In this document: positions 34,493 through 44,300 of the stretch, piece after piece
Layout: every line of letters starts with the position of its first letter
Numbering within the stretch: the first letter of the stretch is position 1
Origin: Prosthecobacter debontii
GTDB taxonomy: Bacteria; Verrucomicrobiota; Verrucomicrobiia; Verrucomicrobiales; Verrucomicrobiaceae
Reading direction: 5' to 3'
Assembly: GCF_900167535.1 (NCBI RefSeq)
Contig: NZ_FUYE01000017.1
Span: 62,001-126,000 of the forward strand
DNA: 64,000 nt
Notes under the pieces: generated by a model
What the model was told of the DNA's origin: nothing
Databases searched by the model: none
What the model saw: only the letters and a program-made list of their open reading frames with translations
Made by a program: the position numbers and the translations under genes

Positions 34493-34804
34493 ATGGAACT
34501 GCACCGGCATCCCTGCGGGTTTTATTTTTCTCAGGATTTCGCGGTTTTCCTCTCTGAAAAACAGCGGGCCGAGGCGGCTCAGCATGCAGGGGAAATCTTG
34601 GCGTTGGATTACCTGCGCTGTCGCGAGGGGGCGCAGGCAGGGCAGGCGTGGTGGCAGTTGGATTGGGTGGCACTCCACACGGTGCCCGCCGATGCGCGCT
34701 ATAGCTTGGGAGATACGGAGATCGCTCTTTCGGTGAAAACCATTCACGGTCTGCGCCACCACCTAGTTCACTATGCAGACGGGCAGGTGGTGGTGAAGAA
34801 GTGA
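34493..34804 (+). CDS. Small protein of unknown function downstream of the transglutaminase
   Basis: A 103-residue reading frame starting at ATG 34493, 31 bp behind the transglutaminase stop. I do not recognise a family. It is polar, lacks a signal peptide and membrane segment, and shows an alpha/beta mix, with GFYFSQDFAVFLSEKQRAEA, a Trp-containing stretch AWWQLDWVALHTVPAD and C-terminal short strands ending YADGQVVVKK. The frame extends upstream to 34190, but that part overlaps the transglutaminase gene and is a shadow. Translation is supported only by its position and sensible composition; it could be a third component of the ATP-grasp/transglutaminase locus. Confidence 0.5.
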   Translation: MELHRHPCGFYFSQDFAVFLSEKQRAEAAQHAGEILALDYLRCREGAQAGQAWWQLDWVALHTVPADARYSLGDTEIALSVKTIHGLRHHLVHYADGQVVVKK

Positions 34805-34826
34805 TGGTTAGACCTGCTCTGTCTTG

Positions 34827-36224
34827 TCACCAGCCGCCGCCGAGAGCCTTGATGAGACGGACCGTGGCGAGGTGACGCTGAGCGGCAATCTGAGCGGTCT
34901 GGCGTTCGGTTTGCAGGCGGGTGCGTTCGGCATCCAAGAGCTCGAAGTAGCTCAGAGAGCCGCGTTCATAGGATTCACGGATGAGGTCGGTGGCCTTAGT
35001 GGCCGCGGTATGGGCTTCGCTGACGGCAGCGGCTTGTTCCTTCAGATAGCGTGTTTGAGCGAGGCTGGTTTCGACATCTCGAATGGCGGAAAGCACGGTT
35101 TGGCGATAGTCGGCGATGGCTTCCTCACGGAGGGCTTTCTGGCGTTTGACGTTGAATCGGATGACGCTGAGGGCCGTGATGGGCAGGCTGACGCTGGGGC
35201 CAATGCTCCAGACACGACTGTCGGCTCCGAACAAGGTGTCGATATCTTTGGTGAGGTAACCTCCCGAGGCGGTGAGTTTGACAGCGGGGAAGTAATCCGC
35301 TGTGGCGACTCCGATATCGGCGTTGCGGGCTTTAACGATGCGTTCAGCTGCGGCGACATCGGGTCGGCGCTCGATGGCGGAGGCTGGCACTCCGGCGGGG
35401 ATGGTCGGTGGAGCCTTGGCGACGATGGGGCGCTCACTCAAGGTGAAGCTGCTCGCTGGCTGACCGCAGAGGAGGGCCAGGGTGTCACTGGCTTCTTGAC
35501 GCTGGCGTTTCACATCGGCGAGTTCCGCCTTTGCGGTGGCCAGTTCCGTGACAGCTCGGGCGAGATCGGTTTCAGGGATGGCTCCAGCTTGAAACTTATC
35601 TTGTAGCAGATTTTTGAACTTTTCACGCAGGGAGATGGTGCGGCGAAGCGCATCGAGTTCCGCATCGGAGGAGCGTAACAAGAAGTATTGTGCGGCGACA
35701 TCACCCGTGAGGGTGAGCAGGGCGTTGTAATAATTGGCGGAAGCCGAGTCGGCGGTGGCGCGCGCGCTTTCCACCTGACGTCGGACTTTGCCCCAGAAAT
35801 CAATCTCGTAGCTGAGATCGATCATGGTACTGAAGCTATTGATGCGGCCACGTGGAATATCCACAGGCACAGGCGTGGGGAGATTGCCGGAGGTCTGCTC
35901 GCGGCTGGCATCGCCATTCAGGCGGATATCCGGTGACCATGGCGCGGTGCTGATGCGCGCGCCTGCACGTGCTTGATCCACTCGGGCGATCGCGGCCTGA
36001 AGGCTCGGGCTGTTATGCACCGCCAGGGTCTCCAGGCGATTCAATTCACTGTCTTTGAAGACCTGCCACCAGTCGCCACGCGGATGATCGTCGCGTGGTG
36101 CGGCCGTCTGCCAGCGCCATTGAGCGGGGGTGATGTCGGTGACATCAGGGGTTTTGTGATTGGGCCCAACGGCACAGGCGCTGAGAGCCAGTGCGGAGAT
36201 GAGAAGCAAAGAACGAGAATGCAT
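34827..36224 (-). CDS. NodT-family outer-membrane efflux lipoprotein (TolC-like)
   Basis: The 465-residue outer-membrane channel of a tripartite RND pump. The ATG at 36224 gives a lipoprotein signal with lipobox LSAC (Cys17), followed by the typical VGPNHKTPDV. Two outer-membrane efflux repeats follow: NRLETLAVHNSPSLQAAIARVDQARAGARI near residue 70, and the second ending ESYERGSLSYFELLDAERTRLQ near residue 425. It is the third gene of a tetR-adaptor-permease-channel cluster, 8 bp after the permease stop, so translational coupling is likely. It ends 22 bp from the convergent small ORF. Confidence 0.93.
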   Translation of the reverse strand: MHSRSLLLISALALSACAVGPNHKTPDVTDITPAQWRWQTAAPRDDHPRGDWWQVFKDSELNRLETLAVHNSPSLQAAIARVDQARAGARISTAPWSPDIRLNGDASREQTSGNLPTPVPVDIPRGRINSFSTMIDLSYEIDFWGKVRRQVESARATADSASANYYNALLTLTGDVAAQYFLLRSSDAELDALRRTISLREKFKNLLQDKFQAGAIPETDLARAVTELATAKAELADVKRQRQEASDTLALLCGQPASSFTLSERPIVAKAPPTIPAGVPASAIERRPDVAAAERIVKARNADIGVATADYFPAVKLTASGGYLTKDIDTLFGADSRVWSIGPSVSLPITALSVIRFNVKRQKALREEAIADYRQTVLSAIRDVETSLAQTRYLKEQAAAVSEAHTAATKATDLIRESYERGSLSYFELLDAERTRLQTERQTAQIAAQRHLATVRLIKALGGGW

Positions 36225-36232
36225 GGCGAGGG

Positions 36233-39200
36233 TCAAATGGGGGCTTGGAACACCTGCTGAGGCTTGGCTGCAGCTTTGGCGGCGCGCCGTTCACGCCAGC
36301 GTTGCCTGAAGTGGATGATGTCGTCGAAGATGGAGTAGATGACCGGCGTGGCCAGCAGGGTCAGCAGGAGAGATAGGCTCTGACCACCGAGAATGACCCC
36401 AGCCGTGGCATTGTTGTAAGCCGCACCCACGCCTTTCGCCAACATCATGGGCACCATGCCTGCCACGAAGGCGAGCGTGGTCATGAGAATGGGGCGGAGA
36501 CGTTCTTTATTCGCTAAGAGAATGGCTTCCAGGCGGTCCATGCCCTTCTCACGAAGTTGGTTGGTGTGGTCAATCTGAAGGATGCCGTTTTTCTTCACCA
36601 TCCCGAAGAGCACGAGGATGCCGAGCATGGAGAAGATGTTCACGGATTGATCGAAGAGAATCAGGGAGAGAATGGCAAACGGCAGGGTGAGCGGCAGGGC
36701 TAACAAAATGGTGAATGGGTGGACCCAGCTCTCAAACTGGGCTGCCAGGATGAGATACATGAAGATGAAAGCCATGAGGAAGGCGACCATGAAGGCCTTG
36801 CCGGCCTTGGCCATTTCCTTCGAGCGGCCCGCGCTGCCGCTGGTGTAATCTGCGGGCAGGCCGAGCCGTTGCACGGCGTTGGAGATGCCATCGAGGATTT
36901 CGGTTTCACCCACACCTGGCGCGTTGTTGGCGGTGATGGTGACCTGACGGCGTCGGTTTAGACGATTGATCTGCGAGGGGCTGTCGGTGTCGTCCAGGGT
37001 GAGGAGATTGGAGATGGCCACCGGGCCCGCTTTGAGGGAGGGCACGGTGAGCAGATTGAGGATGTCTCGTGTGTTGCGATAGGGTTCCTCAGCTTGGAGA
37101 TGGATGTCGTATTGCTCACCGTTTTCATCATACGTCGAGACATCCAATCCCCCCACGAGCAGTCGTAGCGCACTGGAGATGTCCGAAATGCTGGCTCCCA
37201 TCTCTCCTGCTTTGCTGCGGTCCACCGTGCCGGAGATTTCGGGCTTGCCCGGAATGAGTGAGCTGTCGAGATCGCGGATACCGGGTAGGTCTTTCACCTC
37301 TTCCATGACCTGCGTGGTGGCGCGGGTGAGCACATCCAGGTCGGGACCCGCTATGAAATATTGAACGTTAGCGCTGGACATCCCGGTATTGAAAGGCGGC
37401 ACGGACAGCACCGTGATGCGCCAGTCTTTCGGGAAGTGAGGAACGATCTGCTGGCGCACCTGATCCATGATGATCTGCTGTTCTTCCCGCAGGGCCGGAT
37501 CATTCAGGCGGACGAAGATGCCCGCGAGGTTGGGGGTGCGTTGGTCGTTGTCACCGATGGTCAGCAGGGTGCCTTCCACACCATTGAGTTTACGGACTTC
37601 GCGGGCAAAGCGCTCGGTCATGAGATCTGTGGCGGCGAGGCTGGTGCCTTCAGGCGTGCGGATATTGACCATGAACTCGGCCTCTTCGACCGGCGGTAAG
37701 AAGCTCTTCTTCACCGTGCGGAAGAGCATGGGCATCGCGGCGAGAATGCCAATACAACCGAGCACGATGATCCAGCGAAAGCGCATGGAGAAGCGCAGCA
37801 TGGCCATGTAAACGATCTCCACCGGGCGATAGAAAATATTCACCAGATGTTCCAGCCAGCGATCAAAGCGAGTGCCGTGACCGTTTTTAAACATGCGTGC
37901 GGATAGGGAAGGCGTGAGCGTGAAGCTAACCAACAGTGAGACCGCAATGGCGAAGGCCATGGTGAGGCCGAAGCTTTTCAGGAACATGCCAACGATGCCG
38001 CTCAGGAAGGCCACGGGCACGAACACCGCGAGCAAGGAAAGGGTGGTGGCCATCACGGCGAGACCGATTTCACGAGGCCCTTCGATGGAGGCGGTGAAGG
38101 AATCTTTGCCCTTTTCCTCCATGTGGCGGAAGATGTTTTCCACGACGATGATGGCGTCATCAATCACGATCCCCACGGCCAAAGCCAGGGCGACGAGGCT
38201 GATCACATTCAAGGTCACTCCCTGCGCCCACATGACGCCGAAAGCTGCGATGATGGAGGTAGGAATCGCGAGGGCGGAGATGAGGGTGGCGCGGGAGTTA
38301 CCGAGGAAAACAAGCACTACGATAGCAGCAAAGATGGCACCCAGCACCAAGTGCTCTTTCACGGCATCCACACTGGTGCGAATGACCTTGGAGGTGTCAC
38401 GCACGATCTCGACGTGATAACCCTCAGGCAGCAGGTGTTTGACATCCCCGAGCTTTTCCGTCACGGCATCCACCACAGCCACGGTGTTGGTGCCGCTTTG
38501 TTTACGGATGGAGAGCACCACCGATGGGATGCCGTTGTTACGGGCGACGGTGGTCTGCTCCTCCGCACCGTCTTCTACACGAGCCACATCCTGAATGCGC
38601 ACGAGGCCGCCCTCGGTTTCTCGGACGATGAGTTGACCGATTTCTGCCACACTGCGGGCTTTTCCCAACACGCGGAAGCCTGCCTCGCTGGCCGCATTCT
38701 TCACCGTGCCTGCGGGGATCTGCACGTTCTGTGCGCGAAGCGCACGTTGGATGTCGGCCGCTGTGAGATTGTAGGAACGCAGCCGCATCGGGTCTAGCCA
38801 GATGTTGATTTGGCGAAGGCGTCCGCCCAGAAGCGTGATCTGACCGACGCCGGGCACGCTTTCGAGCTGACGGCGCAGCACCTTGTCGGCATACTCCGTG
38901 ATCTCGCGGGTAGGTTTGTTAGCCACGAGAGCGAGGTTGAGAATCGGAGCGGCATCGGGGTCGAGTTTTTCGATGATGGGAGCATCCACATCTTCAGGAA
39001 GCTCTGGGATGATGCGGGCTATTCGATCCCTCACCTCCTGGGCGGCTACGTCAATGTTCTTCTCAAGTACGAAGGTGATGAGCACCTGCGAAATGCCTTC
39101 GCTTGAGACCGAGCGCAGTTCATCAATACCGGCGACGGTGTTGACGGCTTCCTCGATCTTGTCGGTGATTTCAGTTTCGATCTCTTTGGGTGTGGCTCCA

Positions 39201-39358
39201 TCTTGACGCGTCACCACACTGACGGTGGGGAAGTCAATTTTGGGGAAACGGTCCACGGGTAGTCGTGTGTAGCCGAGGATGCCCACAACGACGAAGACGA
39301 GGATGATGACGCTGGCGAAGACCGGGCGCTTAACAGAGATTGCAGCAAGCCATTGCAT
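36233..39358 (-). CDS. RND efflux transporter permease, HAE1 (AcrB/MdtB-like) type
   Basis: A 1041-residue inner-membrane proton-drug antiporter. It begins with the first transmembrane helix after the short amphipathic MQWLAAISVKRPVFASVI. It has the large periplasmic loops and the proton-relay pair in TM4 (ALAVGIVIDDAIIVVENIFRH, where the two Asp correspond to D407/D408 of AcrB). The C-terminal half repeats the fold with MLGILVLFGMVKKNGILQIDHTNQL. The sequence is closer to MdtB/MdtC-like multidrug exporters than to metal CusA. Substrate is unknown. It sits between adaptor and channel genes in the TetR-controlled cluster. Confidence 0.95.
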   Translation of the reverse strand: MQWLAAISVKRPVFASVIILVFVVVGILGYTRLPVDRFPKIDFPTVSVVTRQDGATPKEIETEITDKIEEAVNTVAGIDELRSVSSEGISQVLITFVLEKNIDVAAQEVRDRIARIIPELPEDVDAPIIEKLDPDAAPILNLALVANKPTREITEYADKVLRRQLESVPGVGQITLLGGRLRQINIWLDPMRLRSYNLTAADIQRALRAQNVQIPAGTVKNAASEAGFRVLGKARSVAEIGQLIVRETEGGLVRIQDVARVEDGAEEQTTVARNNGIPSVVLSIRKQSGTNTVAVVDAVTEKLGDVKHLLPEGYHVEIVRDTSKVIRTSVDAVKEHLVLGAIFAAIVVLVFLGNSRATLISALAIPTSIIAAFGVMWAQGVTLNVISLVALALAVGIVIDDAIIVVENIFRHMEEKGKDSFTASIEGPREIGLAVMATTLSLLAVFVPVAFLSGIVGMFLKSFGLTMAFAIAVSLLVSFTLTPSLSARMFKNGHGTRFDRWLEHLVNIFYRPVEIVYMAMLRFSMRFRWIIVLGCIGILAAMPMLFRTVKKSFLPPVEEAEFMVNIRTPEGTSLAATDLMTERFAREVRKLNGVEGTLLTIGDNDQRTPNLAGIFVRLNDPALREEQQIIMDQVRQQIVPHFPKDWRITVLSVPPFNTGMSSANVQYFIAGPDLDVLTRATTQVMEEVKDLPGIRDLDSSLIPGKPEISGTVDRSKAGEMGASISDISSALRLLVGGLDVSTYDENGEQYDIHLQAEEPYRNTRDILNLLTVPSLKAGPVAISNLLTLDDTDSPSQINRLNRRRQVTITANNAPGVGETEILDGISNAVQRLGLPADYTSGSAGRSKEMAKAGKAFMVAFLMAFIFMYLILAAQFESWVHPFTILLALPLTLPFAILSLILFDQSVNIFSMLGILVLFGMVKKNGILQIDHTNQLREKGMDRLEAILLANKERLRPILMTTLAFVAGMVPMMLAKGVGAAYNNATAGVILGGQSLSLLLTLLATPVIYSIFDDIIHFRQRWRERRAAKAAAKPQQVFQAPI

Positions 39359-39392
39359 GGGGGGAGAAAAAATGAATGGTTGTTAGGCCAAG

Positions 39393-40478
39393 TTAAGCCG
39401 CTGGTTGAAAGGCGAGACCGTCGGTCGCCTCTGGAGAGGGGTTGAGAAGCACCTTCTCACCCGTAGCGACACCACGGCGGATTTCAGTGAAGCCGTCACG
39501 GCTATCGCCAATCTCGACCAGGCGCTCAGACAGGGTGTTTTCCGCGGTGATCACAAAGACCTTCCGGCGAGAGCCCTCGATGCGGAGGGTGCCATCTGGC
39601 ACGGCCACGGCCTTCTCCTCACGGAGCAGGATGCGGGCATCGCAAAAGAAGCCGGGCCTCAGCTTACCCGACGCATTGTCCACCACCGCTTCCACCACCA
39701 GGTCCCGTGAGGATTCGCGCATGGCGGCGCCAAGAAATTTGAGGGTGCCTGTGAAGCGCTGATCGGGATAGGCGGCGGTGGTGAACTCCACGGTGCGGCC
39801 TGTCTCTAACACGCCAACCTGAGTTTCAGGCACATTCAGGACAAGGCGAAGTTGGGAGATATCGACCACACGTGCGACAGCCGAGTCTGGGCGCAGGTAT
39901 TCCCCGGGTTCCACCATACGCTCGGAGACGACACCGCCGAAGACCGCGCGGATGGTGCAATCATCCACGGCTTTTTGAGCGAGATCTCGCCGGGCTTGGG
40001 TGGCAGCGAGATCGGCTTCACGGGCGGAGGCCTCGGTGAGCAACTTCTGATAGTCGGAGTCTGAGATGGCTTTCATCTTCGCCAGAGGCTGGTTGCGGGC
40101 CTGTTCGTTTTTGGCGAGGGTGAGTTGAGCTTTGGCCAATTCGAGCGCGGCGTTAGCCTCCGCGAGCGACAGCTTGGCTTGTCGGTCATCGAGCGTAACG
40201 AGGACGTCGCCGGCCGCGACCTGGGTGCCGCGTTCCACGGGGGTGGTCAGGACACGGCCCGTGGCATCGGCGGCGATCACAGCATCATTTTTTCCCGTCA
40301 ATTGACCCGTGACGCGGAGGTAGCGGGGGAAACTGCGCTCCGATGCTTGGTCGGTGTCGCCTTGGATCGTGATGGCGGCGGTCTGGGGCGGCGCTTCGGT
40401 GGGTGCAGCAGGTGGCTTGTGACAAGCCGCGAGTGTGAGGGAGCTAACCACAAGTGTGGTGTATAAGGCCTTTTTCAT
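39393..40478 (-). CDS. RND efflux periplasmic adaptor lipoprotein (membrane fusion protein)
   Basis: A 361-residue adaptor connecting permease and outer-membrane channel. The ATG at 40478 gives a lipoprotein signal peptide with lipobox LAAC (Cys19). The longer open frame to 40760 overlaps tetR and is a shadow. Features include a lipoyl-like half (GRVLTTPVERGTQVAAGDVLVTLDD), a helical hairpin (about 95-155), the second lipoyl half with CTIRAVFGGVVSERMVEPGEYL, and a beta-barrel domain. It lies 19 bp after tetR and 34 bp before the permease gene, forming one operon. Confidence 0.94.
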   Translation of the reverse strand: MKKALYTTLVVSSLTLAACHKPPAAPTEAPPQTAAITIQGDTDQASERSFPRYLRVTGQLTGKNDAVIAADATGRVLTTPVERGTQVAAGDVLVTLDDRQAKLSLAEANAALELAKAQLTLAKNEQARNQPLAKMKAISDSDYQKLLTEASAREADLAATQARRDLAQKAVDDCTIRAVFGGVVSERMVEPGEYLRPDSAVARVVDISQLRLVLNVPETQVGVLETGRTVEFTTAAYPDQRFTGTLKFLGAAMRESSRDLVVEAVVDNASGKLRPGFFCDARILLREEKAVAVPDGTLRIEGSRRKVFVITAENTLSERLVEIGDSRDGFTEIRRGVATGEKVLLNPSPEATDGLAFQPAA

Positions 40479-40497
40479 GGGGGGAGTTGAGGTGTGC

Positions 40498-41202
40498 CTA
40501 GGGTTTGCGGGATTTTGACTTGGCGGCTGTAGGGGCGCGAGTGGACGTGGCTCTTTTGGCCAGCAGTCCATGCAGGGCCATATCGGCGATGCTATCGGCG
40601 AGACGGGCGATCTCGGTTTCGGTTTCAGGCAAGCCCATGCCCAGTCGCCCAATGATCTCGCGGCAGTGATGAAAGTGTGTGCACATGGCCATGATCTGCG
40701 TGGCGGCCATTTCTTGATGCCAGCGGTCGAAGGAGGTGTCTCTGCTGTCTCCAACCACATTGGCGACCATTTGAACCAATTGGTTGAAGAACGGCCTCAT
40801 CACACCTTCCACCAGCTCGCCCAGAGCCGGAGTCGGCTGCTGCATCTCATGAGCCATCAAACGACCCAGCACGGGATGTGCAGGCTTTTTGAGGAGCACG
40901 AAGCGCAAACAAAAATGCACCCACTGTCGGAGGGCGCGTTCGGGTTCGTCGTCGAACTCGGGAAGGGGCTCTTCCGAAATCATGCGCCGGTGGGACTCGA
41001 TCAGAAGCTCCCGATACAGGCCTTCTTTGCTACCGAAGTAGTAATTGATCGAGGCCACGTTGACGCCTGCCTTCCGGCTGATCTCACGCACGCTGCCATC
41101 GGCAAAACCGGTTTTAGCAAACACCTCACCTGCAGCCTTGAGGATTCGCTCCTTGCGGGCATCCGGGTCGCGTTCGCGGAGAGTGGGGGAAGTTTTAGCC
41201 AC
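40498..41202 (-). CDS. TetR-family regulator with CerR/DUF1956-type C-terminal domain
   Basis: A 234-residue repressor starting at GTG. The N-terminal TetR helix-turn-helix is clear (RKERILKAAGEVFAKTGFADGSVREISRKAGVNVASINYYFGSKEGLY, about residues 16-65). The C-terminal ligand domain, with FLRFVLLKKPAHPVLGRLMAHEM-like helices and a late MCTHFHHCREII, fits the CerR C-terminal (DUF1956) group that includes E. coli CecR, a regulator of drug-transport genes. The first gene of the efflux operon, it probably represses its own promoter. A tandem 13-bp repeat just upstream is the candidate operator. Confidence 0.92.
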   Translation of the reverse strand: MAKTSPTLRERDPDARKERILKAAGEVFAKTGFADGSVREISRKAGVNVASINYYFGSKEGLYRELLIESHRRMISEEPLPEFDDEPERALRQWVHFCLRFVLLKKPAHPVLGRLMAHEMQQPTPALGELVEGVMRPFFNQLVQMVANVVGDSRDTSFDRWHQEMAATQIMAMCTHFHHCREIIGRLGMGLPETETEIARLADSIADMALHGLLAKRATSTRAPTAAKSKSRKP

Positions 41203-41207
41203 AGAAG

Positions 41208-41233
41208 TTAAACAAGTGTTTTAAACGCGTGTT
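41208..41233. promoter_or_regulatory. Candidate TetR operator: tandem 13-bp repeats
   Basis: TTAAACAAGTGTT (41208-41220) is followed without gap by TTAAACGCGTGTT (41221-41233). Each contains the near-palindrome AAACnnGTGTTT. The site is placed 5 bp before the tetR GTG start and in the intergenic region shared with the divergent second RND cluster, so binding could control both. Confidence 0.6.
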
Positions 41234-41380
41234 TAATAAACCCCTTGGATGGATTGGTCAAGCGCTGGCGGCGAGAAAAGCCGGAAGGCCGTTTTTTCTG
41301 GATAGAAATGGCCAAAACACCGTTTTACGGTGCCCGTAATCGTCGCTCGTTTTTTAGTTCCGTTTCCAGACTCCTCCCGC

Positions 41381-44300
41381 ATGTCTTTAGCTCGTTATGC
41401 TCTCCGCCATCCCTGGACTGTTCTCGTTGCTGTTGTGGCGGTGTGTTTAGGGGCTTGGCTGGCGCTGCAGCGGATGACGCGGGATATTTTCCCGCCGCTC
41501 GGCATCCCCACCATCTATGTGGCGCAGCCTTATGGCGGTATGGACCCGCTGCAGATGGAAGGCTATCTGACTTATCGTTACGAGTATCACTTCCTCTACA
41601 TCGCCAACATTGAGCATGTGGAGAGCAAGTCCATCCAGGGCGCTTCGATCATGAAGCTGCAGTTTCATCCCGGCACGGATATGAGTCAGGCGATGTCGGA
41701 GACGGTGGCGCAGGTCAATCGCTCTCGCGCTTTCATGCCTCCCGGGACGGTAGCTCCCTTCATCATGCGCTTCGATGCGGGCAGTGTTGCGGTCGGGCAT
41801 CTGGTGTTCTCTACGGATGATCCGAACATCTCGCTGAATCAGATGCAGGATCAGGCCTTGAACCGAGTGCGTCCGGCCTTTGCGACCTTGCCTGGAGTCT
41901 CCGCTCCGCCACCGTTTGGCGGGAGCTCTCGCGCCATCGTGGTGAATGTGAATCCGGATCGGATGAAGGCCTACGGTCTCTCACCGGATGAGATCGTGCA
42001 GGCGATTGCACGTGGGAATCCCATCAGTCCCTCGGGCAATATCAATCTGGACGGTCGTTACCCCATCGTGCCGACCAACGCGATTGTCTCGAATGTGAAG
42101 GATCTGGAGGCGGTGCCTTTGAAAAAGACGGAGGCGGGGGCGGTCTTCATCCGGGATGTGGCGACTGTGGCAGATGGGGCTGATGTGACCACATCTTATG
42201 CCTTGGCCAATGGCAAGCGCACGGTGTATCTGCCTGTGACGAAGCGTGCTGAGGCTTCGACCTTGGAAGTGGTGAAGCGAGTGCGTGAAGCGGTGCCCGA
42301 GTTTCAAAAACTGCTGCCGGATGGGATCAAGGTGAGCTTCGAGTTTGATCAAACGCCGGTGGTGAATCGCAGCATTCAGGATCTGGTGAAAGAAGGCGCA
42401 TTGGGGGCTGTGCTCACGGGCTTGATGGTGCTGATTTTCCTGCGGGATCTACGCACCGCTTTCATTGTGGTGATCAATATCCCATTGGCCTTGCTCGCCT
42501 CAGCCTTTGGCCTCTGGATCAGTGGTCAAAACATCCACCTTATGACCCTGGGTGGATTGGCCCTTGCGGTGGGGATCCTCGTGGATGAGGCGACGGTGAC
42601 GGTGGAGAACATTCATACCCATCTGGCGCGTGGCAAGCCTCTGGCACGTGCAGCTCTGGAGGGGACCCTGGAGACGACTCAGCCACGTTTGCTGGCCATG
42701 CTGTGTATCTTGGCCGTCTTCATTCCTGCCTTCTTCATGGAGGGTGCGGCGAAGGCTTTGTTTGTGCCATTGGCATTGGCGGTGGGGTTTGCGATGCTGG
42801 CGTCCTTTCTCCTGTCCAGCACGCTGGTGCCCGTGCTCTCGGTGTGGTTCTTACCGACGAAACAAACGCTGCATGAAGAGTCTCTGGGATTCTTTGCGCG
42901 TAGCTACCAAGGTGTCGTGAAGGCCGCGGTGGCCATGCGGTGGATTCTCGTGCCCGCTTATCTCGCTGGGGCCGGTTTGATCATCGTGTCCTTCGGCCCT
43001 TTTCTAGGCACGGAGATCTTTCCGAAAACGGATAGCGGTCAGTTTGCCATTCGCTTTCGTGCCCCCAGCGGCACGCAGGTCGCTACCACCGAGAAGATCG
43101 CCCAAAAGATCCTGCATGTCATCGAACACGATCTGGGGGAGGGCGTGACGGTGGATTTTTCGTTAGGCATGGTCGGCGTGCATAACTCCAGCTTCCCGGT
43201 GAACCTCGTGCACCTATGGAATGGCGGACCGGAGGAGGGATGGCTGGCGGTGCAGATGAAGCCCGGACGCATGAACGTTGAGGAGATCGAGGAAAAGCTA
43301 CGCGCGATTCTCGCTCGTGAGTTGCCTGAGGTGCGCTTGTCTTTCGAGCCGCAGGACATCGTCAGCCGAGTGATGAGCTTCGGTGCTTCGACGCCCATTG
43401 AGATCGCGGTCAGCGGGCCAAGTTTGCCGACCAGCAAGGAACACGCGGAGAAGATTTTGGCGAAGCTCAAGGAACTGCCTTTCCTGCGCGATGTGCAGAT
43501 CGCGCAGACGCTCGATGCACCTACGGTCAATGTGCAGATTGATCGTGAGCGGGCGGGCTTGCTCGGGGTGGAGGTGGAGGATGTGACGCGCTCGCTTGTT
43601 GCTGCTACGACCTCCAGTCGTTTTACCACACCGGTTTTCTGGGCTGATCCAGGCACAGGCATCAGCTTCAACGTTCAGGTGCAGATTCCTGAAGAGCGCA
43701 CGCAATCGCTGGAGGATCTGGGAAATGTGCCGGTCACCTCGAAGCTGGGAAACCCCGTGCTGCTGCGTAATCTGGCCAAGATCGAACCCGGCACTGCGGT
43801 AGGCACCTATGAACGCTACAATCTGGTGCGTCTGGTAAGTGTCACGGCGAACATTCATGATCGCGACTTTGGCAGTGCGATCCATGCGGTAAATCAAGCG
43901 CTGAAAGAGATTGGGCCTGCTCCCGATGGGAAAACGAAGGTGGATGTGCGCGGGCAGGTGGTTCCGTATAACCAACTTTATGAGGGCTTTAGCCGGGGCT
44001 TGGTCATTGCCATTGTGGTGATCTTTCTCCTGCTGTGTGCCAATTTCCAATCGCTCCGCTTGGCACTCGTGGTGATTTCCACCATGCCTGCCGTCATCGC
44101 TGGGGTGGTTTTGGCGTTATTCTTCACCGGCACGACCGTGAATATCCAGTCGGCGATGGGGGCCATCATGGCAGTCGGGGTGGCCGTGGCGAATGCGATC
44201 TTGCTCGTCTCCTTCGCCGACCGTGCCCGGCGAGAGAAGCAGGGAGATCGGCATGCGGCTGCGGTGGAAGGTGCCGTGAGTCGCTTGCGCCCCATCTTGA

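Noticed and set aside
38123-38797. Open frame of 224 codons opposite the first RND permease
   Set aside because: Shadow of the conserved permease; His/Gly/Asp-rich and without any recognisable domain.
41318-41332. CACCG/CGGTG hairpin before the second RND permease
   Set aside because: Five-bp arms are too short to support a call as operator or terminator.
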